Shown one piece after another: positions 33,405-41,461 of a DNA stretch of 64,000 nt. The notes below the pieces were generated by a model that worked only from the letters and a program-made list of their open reading frames with translations, was not told where the DNA came from and did not search any database. Source of the DNA: Kineosporia succinea (GTDB lineage Bacteria > Actinomycetota > Actinomycetes > Actinomycetales > Kineosporiaceae); NCBI RefSeq assembly GCF_030811555.1, contig NZ_JAUSQZ010000001.1:4337241-4401240 (forward strand). The letters are read 5' to 3'. The position numbers were made by a program, and so were the translations under genes. Position 1 is the stretch's first letter. Each line of letters begins with the position of its first letter.

Positions 33405-36400
33405 TCAGCCGTCGGCCTCGACGGACGCCAGGTCGAGCGTCCCGTCCGGCCCGATCCGCACGTTGCCGAGCCGGTCCGACCACACCGACTGCTGGGCGTC
33501 GTACCAGAGCGGGATCACGGGCATCGGCTCCGCGAGCAGCGCCTCGGCCTGCCGGTAGGTCTCCAGGGCGTCGTGCGGGTCCTGCTCGTCGGCGCGGGTG
33601 ATGAGCCGGTCGAACTCCCGGCTCGACCACCGCGTACGGTTCGAGCTGGAGCTGGTGACGTAGGGCGCCTCGACGAAGTTCTGGATGTGCGGGTGGTCCA
33701 TGCCCCAGGAGCCGTGGAAGAGCCCGCTGATCGCGGCGTCGCCCTGGGCGTCCATGTACTCGGCGTTGGTCGGGTAGGCCTTCTTCTCGCAGGCCAGGCC
33801 CAGGGTCTCGGTGATGTCGCGGCAGATCGCGCCGGCCGTGCGGGCGGCGTCCGGCCGGGTGGCGTCGTAGCTGAACGAGACCGGGCCGTCGAAATCCGTG
33901 GCGGCCAGGTACTTCCGGGCGGCGTCCGGGTCGTAGGTGCACAGTTCGCCGCAGGCGCCCGGCCGGTAGCCGTACGCGACCGGTGACACCCACCCGGTCG
34001 CGGGAATCCGGCTGCCGGAGAGAACGCCGGCGGCGATGGTGTCGCGGTCGATCGCCGTCGAGAACGCCTTGCTCAGGTCCGGGTCGTCACGGTAGGCGGG
34101 GTCGTACTGCGGCACCATCACGAATTCGACCGTACCGAGCGCCTTGTCGGCGAAGTGCCCCGGGTGGTCGGTGCGGTAGCGGTTGCCGGCCCGGTCGTCG
34201 GCCGGTACCTGAGCCATGAAGTCCAGGTCGCCGCTGAGGGTCTCGTCGTAGGCGGCGTCGTCGGAGGGGTAGGTGCGCAGCCTCACCTCGGCGACCCGGG
34301 CCTGGTCGTCGCCTCCGTAGCGGGGCCAGCGGGTCAGCGTCGCCGAGGTTCCGGAGTCCGGGGCGGGGGTGAACACGAACGGGCCGTTGCCGACGGGGTG
34401 TTCGCCGAACGCCTCCGGGTCCTCGAAGAACACCGGCGGCAGGGGGGAGAACGCCGTGGAACCGAGCACCGACGGGAAGTATGACTGCGGGTTCTCGAGT
34501 TCGATCGTGAACTCCTGGCTGTTCACCTTTTTCAGCCCGGACAGGGTGCGGGCGGACGGTTCCGGCGCCTCCTGCGGCCCGCCTCCGTCGGGGTCGGGCG
34601 GGTTCAGGGCGGCGTAACCCACGATCGAGGCGAAGTAGTAGTTGTTCAGAGCCGCGTTCGGCCCGTAGGCGGCCCAGTTCCAGGCGTCGACGAAGCTGTC
34701 GGCGTCCACGAGCGAACGGTCGTGGAAGAGCTGGTCCGGCTTCAGCCGCACGTGCCAGATCCGGCTGTCGTCGGAGGTGACGGACTCGGCCATCGCCATC
34801 CGCGGCTCGGCGGAGCCCGGATCGGCGCGCACCAGGCCCCGGAACACGCTGCCGACGATCTGCAGGCCGCCGGGTTCCTGGGTGTGGGCCGGGGTCAGCG
34901 GGTTTCGCGGCTCGTCGAGGTAGAGGGTGATGCCGGCGTCCGGGTCGCCCCCGGCCGAGGGAGATCCACCGGGGTCCTGGGGCCAGAAGATCACCGCGAT
35001 CACCGAGATCAGGGCGACGGCGCCGGCGACGATCAGGATCCAGCCCCTGCGGTTGCGGGCGCTTCTCGGGGCACCTGGTTTCGGGGTGGCGGGTTTCGGG
35101 GTGCCTGGTTTCGGGGTGGCGGGTTTCGGGGTGGCGGGTTTCGGGGTGGCGGGTTTCGGGGTGGCCGACGGGGGACGCGTCGGTCGGGACGGGGTGTCGG
35201 GTGCCGGCTCGGGTGGGTCGAGACTCTCACGGGTTCCTCGCACCGGCAGCGGTTTCGAGCCGGCCGGGCCGATCACCTCGATGCTGGTGCCCAGCTCCTG
35301 CCCGGGCTCGGGAGCCCATTCCAGGGTGAGCTGCTCGTCGCGGCGCACCACCCGGACGTGCTCGTCGGGGGCGAGGGACAGGGTGGCCAGGGCCAGGGGC
35401 GGGCCACTGATGGCGACCAGGCGCCGTACCGGGGCGTCGAACGTGGAGGGCACAGTGCCGAAATCGACGTGGTCGGGCGCCAGGACGACCTCGAGCGTGT
35501 CCAGGGCCCGCCGGGCGGCGTCGCTGACGGCGCGGCTGTCGTCGGTGGTGAGTTCGCCCAGGAGCCGCCGGGCGCTCTCGGCCGCCGACAACTCGGAACC
35601 CCTGGCCAGGCGGCCCAGTTCGGTCACGGCGGCCTCACGCACCGCGGTGTAGGCGTCGCGCGCGAGCTCCGGGAGCCGTTCGGGCAGCGGCCCGGGGCGC
35701 ACGACCCGGTTCGGGTTCCGGGCGATCGAGATCGTGCCCCGGACGTCGAACTCCCACTTGCTCGGCGTCTGGTTCGGGGTACGCCGCCGTACCTCCTCGT
35801 GCACGTAGTCGTAGAGCTCGGGGAGGGAGACGAACCCGTCGTCGTCGGCGTCCGCCTCACCGGTGCGGATGCCCCGCACCAGGGAGTCGGTGAACAGCGA
35901 GGGACCAGGGCCGGAGGAGTCCCGCAGCGACTCGCCCTCGAGGGCGTACTCCATCGCGGTGGACGCCGTGATCACGACGTAGCCGTGCCCCTGGCCCACT
36001 CCCGCCGTCGCGGCCTCGGGCAGCTCCTCGGCCAGGTGTTCGCGCAGGTCGACGTCGCCGGGGGTGCGGGCGGTGACCCCGCGCTCGAAGGCCCCGCCGT
36101 AGCAGCAGTCGAGCAGGAGCACGACGCGCCGGGCCCGGCTGCGGCGGATCAGGCGGTTGATCAGCGCGGTGTCGACCGCGGTGGTCTCCAGGAAGTCGGC
36201 CCGGGTGTCGCGGGTGGCCAGGAAGAGGCGGCCGGCGGTGTCTTTCAGCCCGTGGCCGGAGAAGTGGATGAGCACGAGGTCGTCGGGCGAGCGGTCGTGC
36301 AGCACCTCCTGCACGCGGCGCTGCACCCGGTCGGCGGGCTCGTTGTGCAGCAGGTCGGTCTCGAAGTCGCCGAGCTCGGGATCGCCGAGCACCTCGTCGA

Positions 36401-36497
36401 GCGCGGCGATGTCGACGGCCGGGCTCTCGAGGGCGCGAAGGCCCGGGTGGTCGTGCTGGTCGGTGGCGATGAGCAGCGCCAGACGCCGCCCGGTCAC
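33405..36497 (-). CDS. Caspase-like protease fused through a membrane span to an oligopeptide-binding domain
   Basis: The 1030-aa product has five parts. Residues 1-255 are a peptidase C14 (caspase-like) domain with the catalytic His82 in LVLIHFSGHGLKD and Cys132 in VVLLLDCCYGGAF. Residues about 270-360 are short helices of HEAT type. Residues about 365-435 are a beta-rich domain (VDFGTVPSTFDAP). A (TPKPA)6 linker leads to one transmembrane helix (about 486-507, GWILIVAGAVALISVIAVIF). Residues about 515-1025 are an SBP_bac_5-like domain (NPLTPAHTQEPGGLQIVGSV, MAESVTSDDSRIWHVRLKPD). The likely topology is caspase inside, peptide-binding domain outside. The GTG start overlaps the EACC1-like gene by 4 nt. 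The caspase part matches the EACC1-associated caspase family; the fusion is unusual. Confidence 0.85.
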   Translation of the reverse strand: MTGRRLALLIATDQHDHPGLRALESPAVDIAALDEVLGDPELGDFETDLLHNEPADRVQRRVQEVLHDRSPDDLVLIHFSGHGLKDTAGRLFLATRDTRADFLETTAVDTALINRLIRRSRARRVVLLLDCCYGGAFERGVTARTPGDVDLREHLAEELPEAATAGVGQGHGYVVITASTAMEYALEGESLRDSSGPGPSLFTDSLVRGIRTGEADADDDGFVSLPELYDYVHEEVRRRTPNQTPSKWEFDVRGTISIARNPNRVVRPGPLPERLPELARDAYTAVREAAVTELGRLARGSELSAAESARRLLGELTTDDSRAVSDAARRALDTLEVVLAPDHVDFGTVPSTFDAPVRRLVAISGPPLALATLSLAPDEHVRVVRRDEQLTLEWAPEPGQELGTSIEVIGPAGSKPLPVRGTRESLDPPEPAPDTPSRPTRPPSATPKPATPKPATPKPATPKPGTPKPATPKPGAPRSARNRRGWILIVAGAVALISVIAVIFWPQDPGGSPSAGGDPDAGITLYLDEPRNPLTPAHTQEPGGLQIVGSVFRGLVRADPGSAEPRMAMAESVTSDDSRIWHVRLKPDQLFHDRSLVDADSFVDAWNWAAYGPNAALNNYYFASIVGYAALNPPDPDGGGPQEAPEPSARTLSGLKKVNSQEFTIELENPQSYFPSVLGSTAFSPLPPVFFEDPEAFGEHPVGNGPFVFTPAPDSGTSATLTRWPRYGGDDQARVAEVRLRTYPSDDAAYDETLSGDLDFMAQVPADDRAGNRYRTDHPGHFADKALGTVEFVMVPQYDPAYRDDPDLSKAFSTAIDRDTIAAGVLSGSRIPATGWVSPVAYGYRPGACGELCTYDPDAARKYLAATDFDGPVSFSYDATRPDAARTAGAICRDITETLGLACEKKAYPTNAEYMDAQGDAAISGLFHGSWGMDHPHIQNFVEAPYVTSSSSNRTRWSSREFDRLITRADEQDPHDALETYRQAEALLAEPMPVIPLWYDAQQSVWSDRLGNVRIGPDGTLDLASVEADG
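35077..35165 (-). repeat. 15-bp tandem repeat encoding the Pro-Lys-Pro linker
   Basis: Six near-identical 15-bp units (plus-strand form GGTTTCGGGGTGGCG) encode TPKPA or TPKPG repeats just before the transmembrane helix of the caspase fusion. The unit length keeps the frame, so the linker can lengthen or shorten without breaking the gene. Confidence 0.85.
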
Positions 36498-36970
36498 GGG
36501 GTGCGGTCGGGCGGGGCCTGGCCACCGGGGGCGGTGCCGGCCGGGGGCCCGGCCTGAGCTTGGGGCCCGGCCTGAGCTTGGGGCCCGGTCGCGGGCCCGG
36601 CCTGGTCTCCCGACCGGACGAACTCGTCGATCAGCCGGTCCTGCTGCTGGCGGTCGATGCCGGTCAGCACGATGCGGCGGTCACCGATGGACAGTTCCGC
36701 GGTGCGTGCGGCCTCGCGCGCCCCGAGCCAGCCGCGCACCGCGCCGAGCACCAGCTCGAACAGCGGGACCGAGTTCTGCAGGGTGAGGATCAGCCCGCCC
36801 ACGGTGACCGGGTCGACGGCCCGGGTGCGGTCGGGAGCCTCGCCCGGAATCGGCTCCAGCGCATCGAGATCCAGCGCGTGCAGGTCTTCGCGCAGCGCGA
36901 TCACGGAGAGTTCGAAGGCCTCGGGCGACGAGCCCGCGTCGGTCAGGACCACCGTGATCACCGTCGGCAT
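36494..36970 (-). CDS. EACC1-like component of a caspase conflict system
   Basis: The 158-aa product has the pattern I associate with EACC1 (effector-associated constant component 1): strand TVITVVLTDAG, helix AFELSVIALREDLHAL, strand, a hydrophobic helix TVGGLILTLQNSVPLFELVLGAVRGWLGA, strands AELSIGDRRIVLTGI, a helix QQQDRLIDEFV, and a Pro/Gln-rich tail (GPQAQAGPQAQAGPPAG). EACC1 proteins are encoded next to caspase, trypsin or TIR effectors in actinobacterial conflict systems. It overlaps the caspase gene by 4 nt (GTGA). The ATG follows GAGGGGG. The molecular role is unknown. Confidence 0.75.
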   Translation of the reverse strand: MPTVITVVLTDAGSSPEAFELSVIALREDLHALDLDALEPIPGEAPDRTRAVDPVTVGGLILTLQNSVPLFELVLGAVRGWLGAREAARTAELSIGDRRIVLTGIDRQQQDRLIDEFVRSGDQAGPATGPQAQAGPQAQAGPPAGTAPGGQAPPDRTP

Positions 36971-37221
36971 CGTTCCCCCTCACCCGATGGACAAGTCGGG
37001 CAAAGGCTATGACATCGATGGTCTTCGTGTCCCCCGAACGACCGGTGAGGGTTCCGCGAGGGGTGACCACCACGTCCATCATCGGGCGGCATCGAGCACT
37101 GACTCTGTGTGCCGAGCGGCTGGCCCGATCGGGTGGCCGGGCCCCTCGGGCTCAGGCCCGCCGGGCGTGCCCCCGATCCAGAACCGGACGCTGGATGGGG
37201 GATCCGGGGCGAGGAGACGTG

Positions 37222-39777
37222 GTGCCGACGCTGGCTGCTCGTGCCCTCGTGGTCGTTCTCACCGCGGCGGTGGCCTCGCTGCTGGGCTGGGCCGGGCTCG
37301 GGCCGCTGGAGGACGCGTCGGCCTGGGAGCCGGTCTGGTGGCCGCTGTCCGGGTTCGGGGCCGTGCTTCTGGTGTTCGCGTCCCGGCGGTTCTGGCCCTG
37401 GATCGTGGCCGGTCTGGCGCTCGGGTCGTCGACGATCGTGCTCTTCCTCGAGCCGGACCTGGTGAATCTCGGCGGTCTGGTGGCCGGTCTGGTCGAGAAC
37501 GTGCTGATCGCCCTGCTGCTGCGCCGGCTGCGGCCGCGCAGCGCGCTCGACGAGTCGCTGCTCGACACCGTGCGGGTACTGGTCAGCGTGCTGGCCGGGA
37601 GCGCCGTGGCATCGGTGGCGTTCGCCGTCGTCGGGGCCTCGAGCGACCGCACGCTCCTCAGCCTGTGGTCGGAGTTCACCCGTAACCACCTGCTGGCCCT
37701 GATGCTGGTCTCGCCGTGCCTGGCCGTGAGCATCGACCGCGACGAACTCCTCCTCGAGCTGCGCGAGCACCGCCGGAACCTGGAATGGCTGGCCCAGCTG
37801 GGAATCTCGGCCGGGATCACCGCCCTGGTCTTCCTCACCTACCAGGGCGTGGTGGGGTCGTCGATCCTGGTACTGCCGCTGATCTGGGGTGCCCTGCGAC
37901 TCGGGCCGCTGCGCACGATGATCACGCTGCTGGTGATCGCGACCCTGAGCACGCTCGGCACCAATCACGGTCTGGGCTCGATCGCGGCCCGGGGGAGCGG
38001 CGCCGAGGAGGTGCTGACGCTGCAGGTGGCACTGGGCGTGCTGGCCCTGACCACGATGGTGACGTCGGTGGTCGGGCGGCTGCGGGAGCGGGCGATGGCG
38101 CTGGTCGAGGAGCGCACCGGTGACCTGAACATGGCCGAGCGGGTGGCCGGGATGGGCTCGGCGCGGTGGGATCCCGCGACCGGGCGCACGATCTGGAGCG
38201 AAGGGCTGCACCTGCTGCTCGGCACCGACCCGGGACACGTGCGCCCGAGCCCGGAGGAGTACCTCACCCGGATCCACCCGGACGACCTGGAACGGGTCAG
38301 TGAGGACGTCGGACGGCTGGCGCGGGAGGGGAGGGCGTACACGCTGGAGTACCGGATCGTGCGGGACGACGGCGAGACCCGGGACGTGGTGCTGCGCACC
38401 GCGACCGAGCGCCGCCCCCGTCTTCACTCCGTCTTCACGGTGGTGCAGGACGTCACCCAGGCCCGCGCCGCGGCCGCCGAGGTGCGCCGCGCGCACGACG
38501 AGCTGGCCGCGGTGCTGGACGCCGTGACCGGCACCGCGATCCTCGGCGTGGGCGGACCCGACGGCCTGGTCACGTTCTTCAACATCGGGGCCGAGAACCT
38601 GTTCGGCTACCGCGCCGACGAGGTGATCGGGAAGCTCACGGCGCTGCAGATGCACGCACCCGACGAGCACCAGCCGGCCGGCGGGGAGCACCCGTTCGCC
38701 ACGATCACCACCGCCCTCGACGAGCAGGGCGCCTACTCCGAGCAGCGCACCTTCCTGCGCAAGGACGGCTCGATGTTCCCCGGGCAGCTGACGGTGACCG
38801 CCCAGCAGGGGCCCGACGGGCGCCCTCTCGGCTTCATCGGTGTGATCACTGACCTCAGCCGGGTGCTGACGACCCAGGAAGAGCTGGCGGAGAGCGAGAA
38901 ACGGTTCCGGCTGGCGTTCGACACCTCGCCGATGGGGATGGCGATCGTGTCGCTGGAGCCGGAGAGCGCGGGCCGGCTGCTGCGCGTCAACGGGGCCCTG
39001 AGCGAGTTCGCCGGGATCAGTGAGGAACGCATGGTCGGGGCGCCGGTGGGTGACTTCCTGCGTGACGGCGGGCAACTGCACGAGGCGATGGCCAACATCG
39101 CCGAGATGGTCGCCGGGCAGAGGGAGTCGTTCACCTCGGAACGCCACCTGGTGCGCCCGGACGGAGGGCAGCGCTGGGGCCGGATCTCGGCCTCGGCGGT
39201 GCGGCCCGACGGGGACCGGGAGCCCTACCTGATCATGCTGGTCGAGGACATCACGGCCCGCAAGGAACTCACCGAGCGGCTGCAGCACGAGGCCGCGCAC
39301 GACTCGCTGACCGGCCTGCCCAACCGCCTGCACCTGCACCGCCAGCTGGAACGCGAGCTGCGGGAACGGCATTCGGGGCACGTCGCGGTGCTGTACCTGG
39401 ACCTGGACGGGTTCAAGGCGGTGAACGACCTGCAGGGGCACGGCGCCGGGGACGAGCTGCTGGTGCAGGTGGCCGACCGGATCGCGGCGTCGGTGCGTTC
39501 GTCCGACGTGGTGGCCCGGCTCGGTGGGGACGAGTTCGCGGTGCTGTGCCCGGGAGTGCCCGACGTCGGCACCGCGATGCGGATCGGCTGGAGCGTGCTG
39601 GCGGCGCTGTCGCGGGAGTTCGACCTGAGCGAGACCCGGGCCCGGGTGGGCGCGAGCATCGGGGTGGCCGTGGCGATCGAGGGGGACACCGGTCCCGACC
39701 TGCTGCACGCGGCCGATCAGGCGATGTACGCGGCCAAGCGGGCGGGGAAGGGGCGGGTGCAGCTGAACGCGCGGTGA
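37222..39777 (+). CDS. Diguanylate cyclase with MASE1 and PAS sensor domains
   Basis: The 851-aa product makes cyclic di-GMP. Residues about 5-300 are a MASE1-like membrane sensor with about eight helices. Three PAS-type domains follow (AGMGSARWDPATGRTIWSEG; ILGVGGPDGLVTFFNIGAEN; FRLAFDTSPMGMAIVSLEPE). The C-terminal GGDEF domain has the intact active site ARLGGDEFAVL, and the inhibitory I-site RSSD lies five residues before it. No EAL domain is present. GTG 37222 is chosen for the GAGGAG 6 nt upstream; the open frame extends to 37009 without similarity. It is divergent from the EACC1/caspase pair. Confidence 0.88.
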   Translation: MPTLAARALVVVLTAAVASLLGWAGLGPLEDASAWEPVWWPLSGFGAVLLVFASRRFWPWIVAGLALGSSTIVLFLEPDLVNLGGLVAGLVENVLIALLLRRLRPRSALDESLLDTVRVLVSVLAGSAVASVAFAVVGASSDRTLLSLWSEFTRNHLLALMLVSPCLAVSIDRDELLLELREHRRNLEWLAQLGISAGITALVFLTYQGVVGSSILVLPLIWGALRLGPLRTMITLLVIATLSTLGTNHGLGSIAARGSGAEEVLTLQVALGVLALTTMVTSVVGRLRERAMALVEERTGDLNMAERVAGMGSARWDPATGRTIWSEGLHLLLGTDPGHVRPSPEEYLTRIHPDDLERVSEDVGRLAREGRAYTLEYRIVRDDGETRDVVLRTATERRPRLHSVFTVVQDVTQARAAAAEVRRAHDELAAVLDAVTGTAILGVGGPDGLVTFFNIGAENLFGYRADEVIGKLTALQMHAPDEHQPAGGEHPFATITTALDEQGAYSEQRTFLRKDGSMFPGQLTVTAQQGPDGRPLGFIGVITDLSRVLTTQEELAESEKRFRLAFDTSPMGMAIVSLEPESAGRLLRVNGALSEFAGISEERMVGAPVGDFLRDGGQLHEAMANIAEMVAGQRESFTSERHLVRPDGGQRWGRISASAVRPDGDREPYLIMLVEDITARKELTERLQHEAAHDSLTGLPNRLHLHRQLERELRERHSGHVAVLYLDLDGFKAVNDLQGHGAGDELLVQVADRIAASVRSSDVVARLGGDEFAVLCPGVPDVGTAMRIGWSVLAALSREFDLSETRARVGASIGVAVAIEGDTGPDLLHAADQAMYAAKRAGKGRVQLNAR

Positions 39778-39809
39778 CGCGTGAGGTCAGCCGGGCCCCA
39801 CAACGACGA

Positions 39810-39831
39810 AAGGGACCCTGTCGGGTCCCTT
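39810..39831. terminator. Terminator between the GGDEF gene and the tRNA remnant
   Basis: AAGGGACCC (39810-39818) and GGGTCCCTT (39823-39831) form a 9-bp stem with a TGTC loop. It serves the GGDEF gene and was probably also the terminator of the minus-strand tRNA gene. Confidence 0.8.
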
Positions 39832-39834
39832 CGC

Positions 39835-39875
39835 TGGCTCCCCCCACTGGACTTGAACCAGTAACCCTGCGGTTA
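39835..39875 (-). other. 3'-terminal fragment of a tRNA-Asn gene; left prophage attachment site
   Basis: On the minus strand these 41 nt are the 3' part of a tRNA: last anticodon base U, CCGCAG of the anticodon stem, the T arm ACTGG-TTCAAGT-CCAGT, the acceptor strand GGGGGGA, discriminator G and CCA. Asn (GUU) is favoured by the U-A-A after the presumed GU, by G73 and by an acceptor that would start UCCCCCC. The 5' half is absent; phage-like sequence and an integrase follow. The intact gene should be rebuilt at the other prophage end, beyond 64000. Confidence 0.75.
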
Positions 39876-40071
39876 CTCATCCTTGCAGGTAGTGAAGATA
39901 TCTGAATCCCGCTCGATTCCAACGTATTCGGGCGCCGATGGTCCAGTAGATCGCCCGATTGCCCCGGTCATACCCCTCCGAACGGATGAGGTCGAAGTCA
40001 CCAAACGGGTGAGCATTCGAACAGGTGTACGAAAAATTTCGATGATCTCTATACAGGCGAGGGCGGTCTGA
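39876..40071. other. A+T-richer phage arm between attL and the integrase
   Basis: No gene is supported in these 196 nt. The sequence is visibly richer in A+T than the flanking chromosome and carries a CGAAA-AA-TTTCG inverted repeat at 40030-40041 and a possible -10 (TATACA, 40050-40055) for the integrase. It is where arm-type integrase sites would be expected. Confidence 0.5.
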
Positions 40072-40974
40072 GTGAGAGTCAGGGGCATGACGAAATCGAC
40101 ATGGATTCGTGTCACTGACGCCTACCGTGAGGAACTTCTCGCCGCCGGGGGATCTCCCGGCTCTGTCCGGGTCAGAAGCGTCCATCTGCGCAAACTCGAG
40201 CGCGAGCTCGAGGCCGCGGGGTACAGCAGCCCCCTGAACGCCACCCGGCAGGACCTGCTGAGCTTCATGGCCAACTCCCGGTGGTCGCCGGAGTACCGGC
40301 GCTCGATCCGCTCCACGGTGGTCGGTGTGTACGCCCTGGCGGCCGCCGACGACATGCGGGCCATCCCGGTCAACCCGGCCGACCGCTTGCCTCGTGTCCG
40401 GGTGCCGATGGGCGTGCCGCGGCCGGCCTCGGACGAGCAGATCGAGTGGGCCCTCGACCGGGCTGACGAGCGCATCTGGCTCGCGATCATGCTCGGCGCG
40501 GTGCCGGGCCTGCGTCGTGCTGAGATCGCCGGGGTGCACGTCGACCACCTGCGCGCCGGCAAGCTGTGGATCAAGGGCAAGGGGGGCAAGGAGCGGGAGG
40601 TGCAGGTGCCGCGCGTGATCGGCGACCGCATCCGGTCACAGGCCCACCCGCAGTTCGGGTGGGCCTTCCCGAACTGCTCACCGATGCACCCGCAGTTCCA
40701 CGGCCGGCACCTCAGCCCCGACCGCATCGGCCACCTGGTCGGCGGCGCACTGCCGAAAGGGGTCACGACGCACCAGCTGCGGCATGCGGCCGCCAGCTAC
40801 CTGCACAACACGTGCGGACTGTCGATGGAGGAGCTGCGGATCGTGCTCGGGCACGCGAGCATCAGCACCACGCAGCGGTACGTGCGGGCGAACACCGCCC
40901 GGGCCGACCAGGCGCTCGAGGGCGCAGCGACCAGATTCGTGCGGCGGCCGGTCCTGCGCTCAATTCCGGCCTGA
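40072..40974 (+). CDS. int: Phage tyrosine recombinase (integrase)
   Basis: The 300-aa product has an N-terminal SAM-like core-binding domain (YREELLAAGGSPGSVRVRSV) and the catalytic residues of tyrosine recombinases: Arg in VPGLRRAEIAGV, the Lys strand KLWIKGKGGKEREV, HxxR in THQLRHAAASYLH, His in VLGHASISTTQ and the Tyr in RYVRANT. It lies 200 nt from the tRNA remnant, as expected for the enzyme that integrated this element. At 300 aa it is XerD-sized and lacks a separate arm-binding domain. GTG 40072 follows GGCGAGGG; ATG 40087 is an alternative. Confidence 0.9.
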   Translation: MRVRGMTKSTWIRVTDAYREELLAAGGSPGSVRVRSVHLRKLERELEAAGYSSPLNATRQDLLSFMANSRWSPEYRRSIRSTVVGVYALAAADDMRAIPVNPADRLPRVRVPMGVPRPASDEQIEWALDRADERIWLAIMLGAVPGLRRAEIAGVHVDHLRAGKLWIKGKGGKEREVQVPRVIGDRIRSQAHPQFGWAFPNCSPMHPQFHGRHLSPDRIGHLVGGALPKGVTTHQLRHAAASYLHNTCGLSMEELRIVLGHASISTTQRYVRANTARADQALEGAATRFVRRPVLRSIPA

Positions 40975-41072
40975 CTCAAGATCTCTACGACAATTGCGAA
41001 TAGCGCGGGCCGCCAGGCTGGACCCCCGGCGACCCGCTGGCACCGAGACCCCCAAGGAGGGTACGAGCCGCA

Positions 41073-41165
41073 ATGAGAATGCACTCTGCGCCTGTGAAGC
41101 GCCACTACGCCACCCCTAGAAGCGCGTTAAGACGTCCACATGACGGCAGTCCGCTGCTGATGTAG
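41073..41165 (+). CDS. Possible small protein gene (30 aa)
   Basis: An ATG preceded by the strong ribosome-binding site AAGGAGGGT (41054-41062) opens a 30-codon basic reading frame (start MRMHSAPVKRHY) that ends at TAG 41163-41165, 15 nt before a strong terminator. The signal arrangement is that of a real small gene, but the product has no recognisable feature. Confidence 0.35.
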   Translation: MRMHSAPVKRHYATPRSALRRPHDGSPLLM

Positions 41166-41180
41166 CGACACTGCACCAGG

Positions 41181-41220
41181 AAGGGCCCCGACCGAGCGGG
41201 ATGCGGTCGGGGCCCTTCTA
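41181..41220. terminator. Strong terminator after the integrase region
   Basis: AAGGGCCCCGACCG (41181-41194) pairs with CGGTCGGGGCCCTT (41204-41217) around a 9-nt loop, followed by CTA. It separates the rightward int unit from the leftward DUF397 gene and can act on both. Confidence 0.85.
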
Positions 41221-41251
41221 TGTGCGTCGTGCTACTCGCTCAGCCTCAGCC

Positions 41252-41461
41252 TCAGGCGAGGTGGTCGAGCTCGCCGGCCTTCGCGCCGGCCACCCAAGCT
41301 GCGAATGCGGTGCCGTTGAGGTGCAGCGTCGGGCCGTGCCCGTGCTGCTTGGTGTCTCGCACCTCGACGTTGGCGGTCCGCCTCATCTCGACACAGCTGT
41401 TCGCTTGAGCGCTCTTCTGAGCCTTGATCCACGTAGAGGGATCGGGGGCGTCTGCCGTCAT
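41252..41461 (-). CDS. DUF397 protein (Scr2/BldB-like)
   Basis: The 69-aa product has the DUF397 pattern: WIKAQKSAQANSCVEMRRT, VEVRDTKQHGHGPTLHL and TAFAAWVAGAKAGEL. DUF397 proteins, which include BldB, are encoded beside XRE-DUF5753 regulators and have been described as the toxin-like half of Scr1/Scr2-type pairs. The ATG at 41461 overlaps the regulator stop at 41458 by 4 nt, so it is the second gene of a coupled pair. Confidence 0.85.
   Translation of the reverse strand: MTADAPDPSTWIKAQKSAQANSCVEMRRTANVEVRDTKQHGHGPTLHLNGTAFAAWVAGAKAGELDHLA

Noticed and set aside
36958-39708. 916-aa minus-strand frame opposite the diguanylate cyclase
   Set aside because: The plus strand encodes MASE1, PAS and GGDEF domains with intact motifs; the antisense frame is His/Arg/Gln-rich with no recognisable sequence.
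39835-39875. Intact tRNA gene
   Set aside because: Only the part from the last anticodon base to CCA is present; no D arm or 5' acceptor strand can be found next to it.
40030-40041. CGAAA-AA-TTTCG as a phage repressor operator
   Set aside because: Short single palindrome in A+T-rich sequence with no second copy and no repressor gene in view; it is noted only as part of the att arm.
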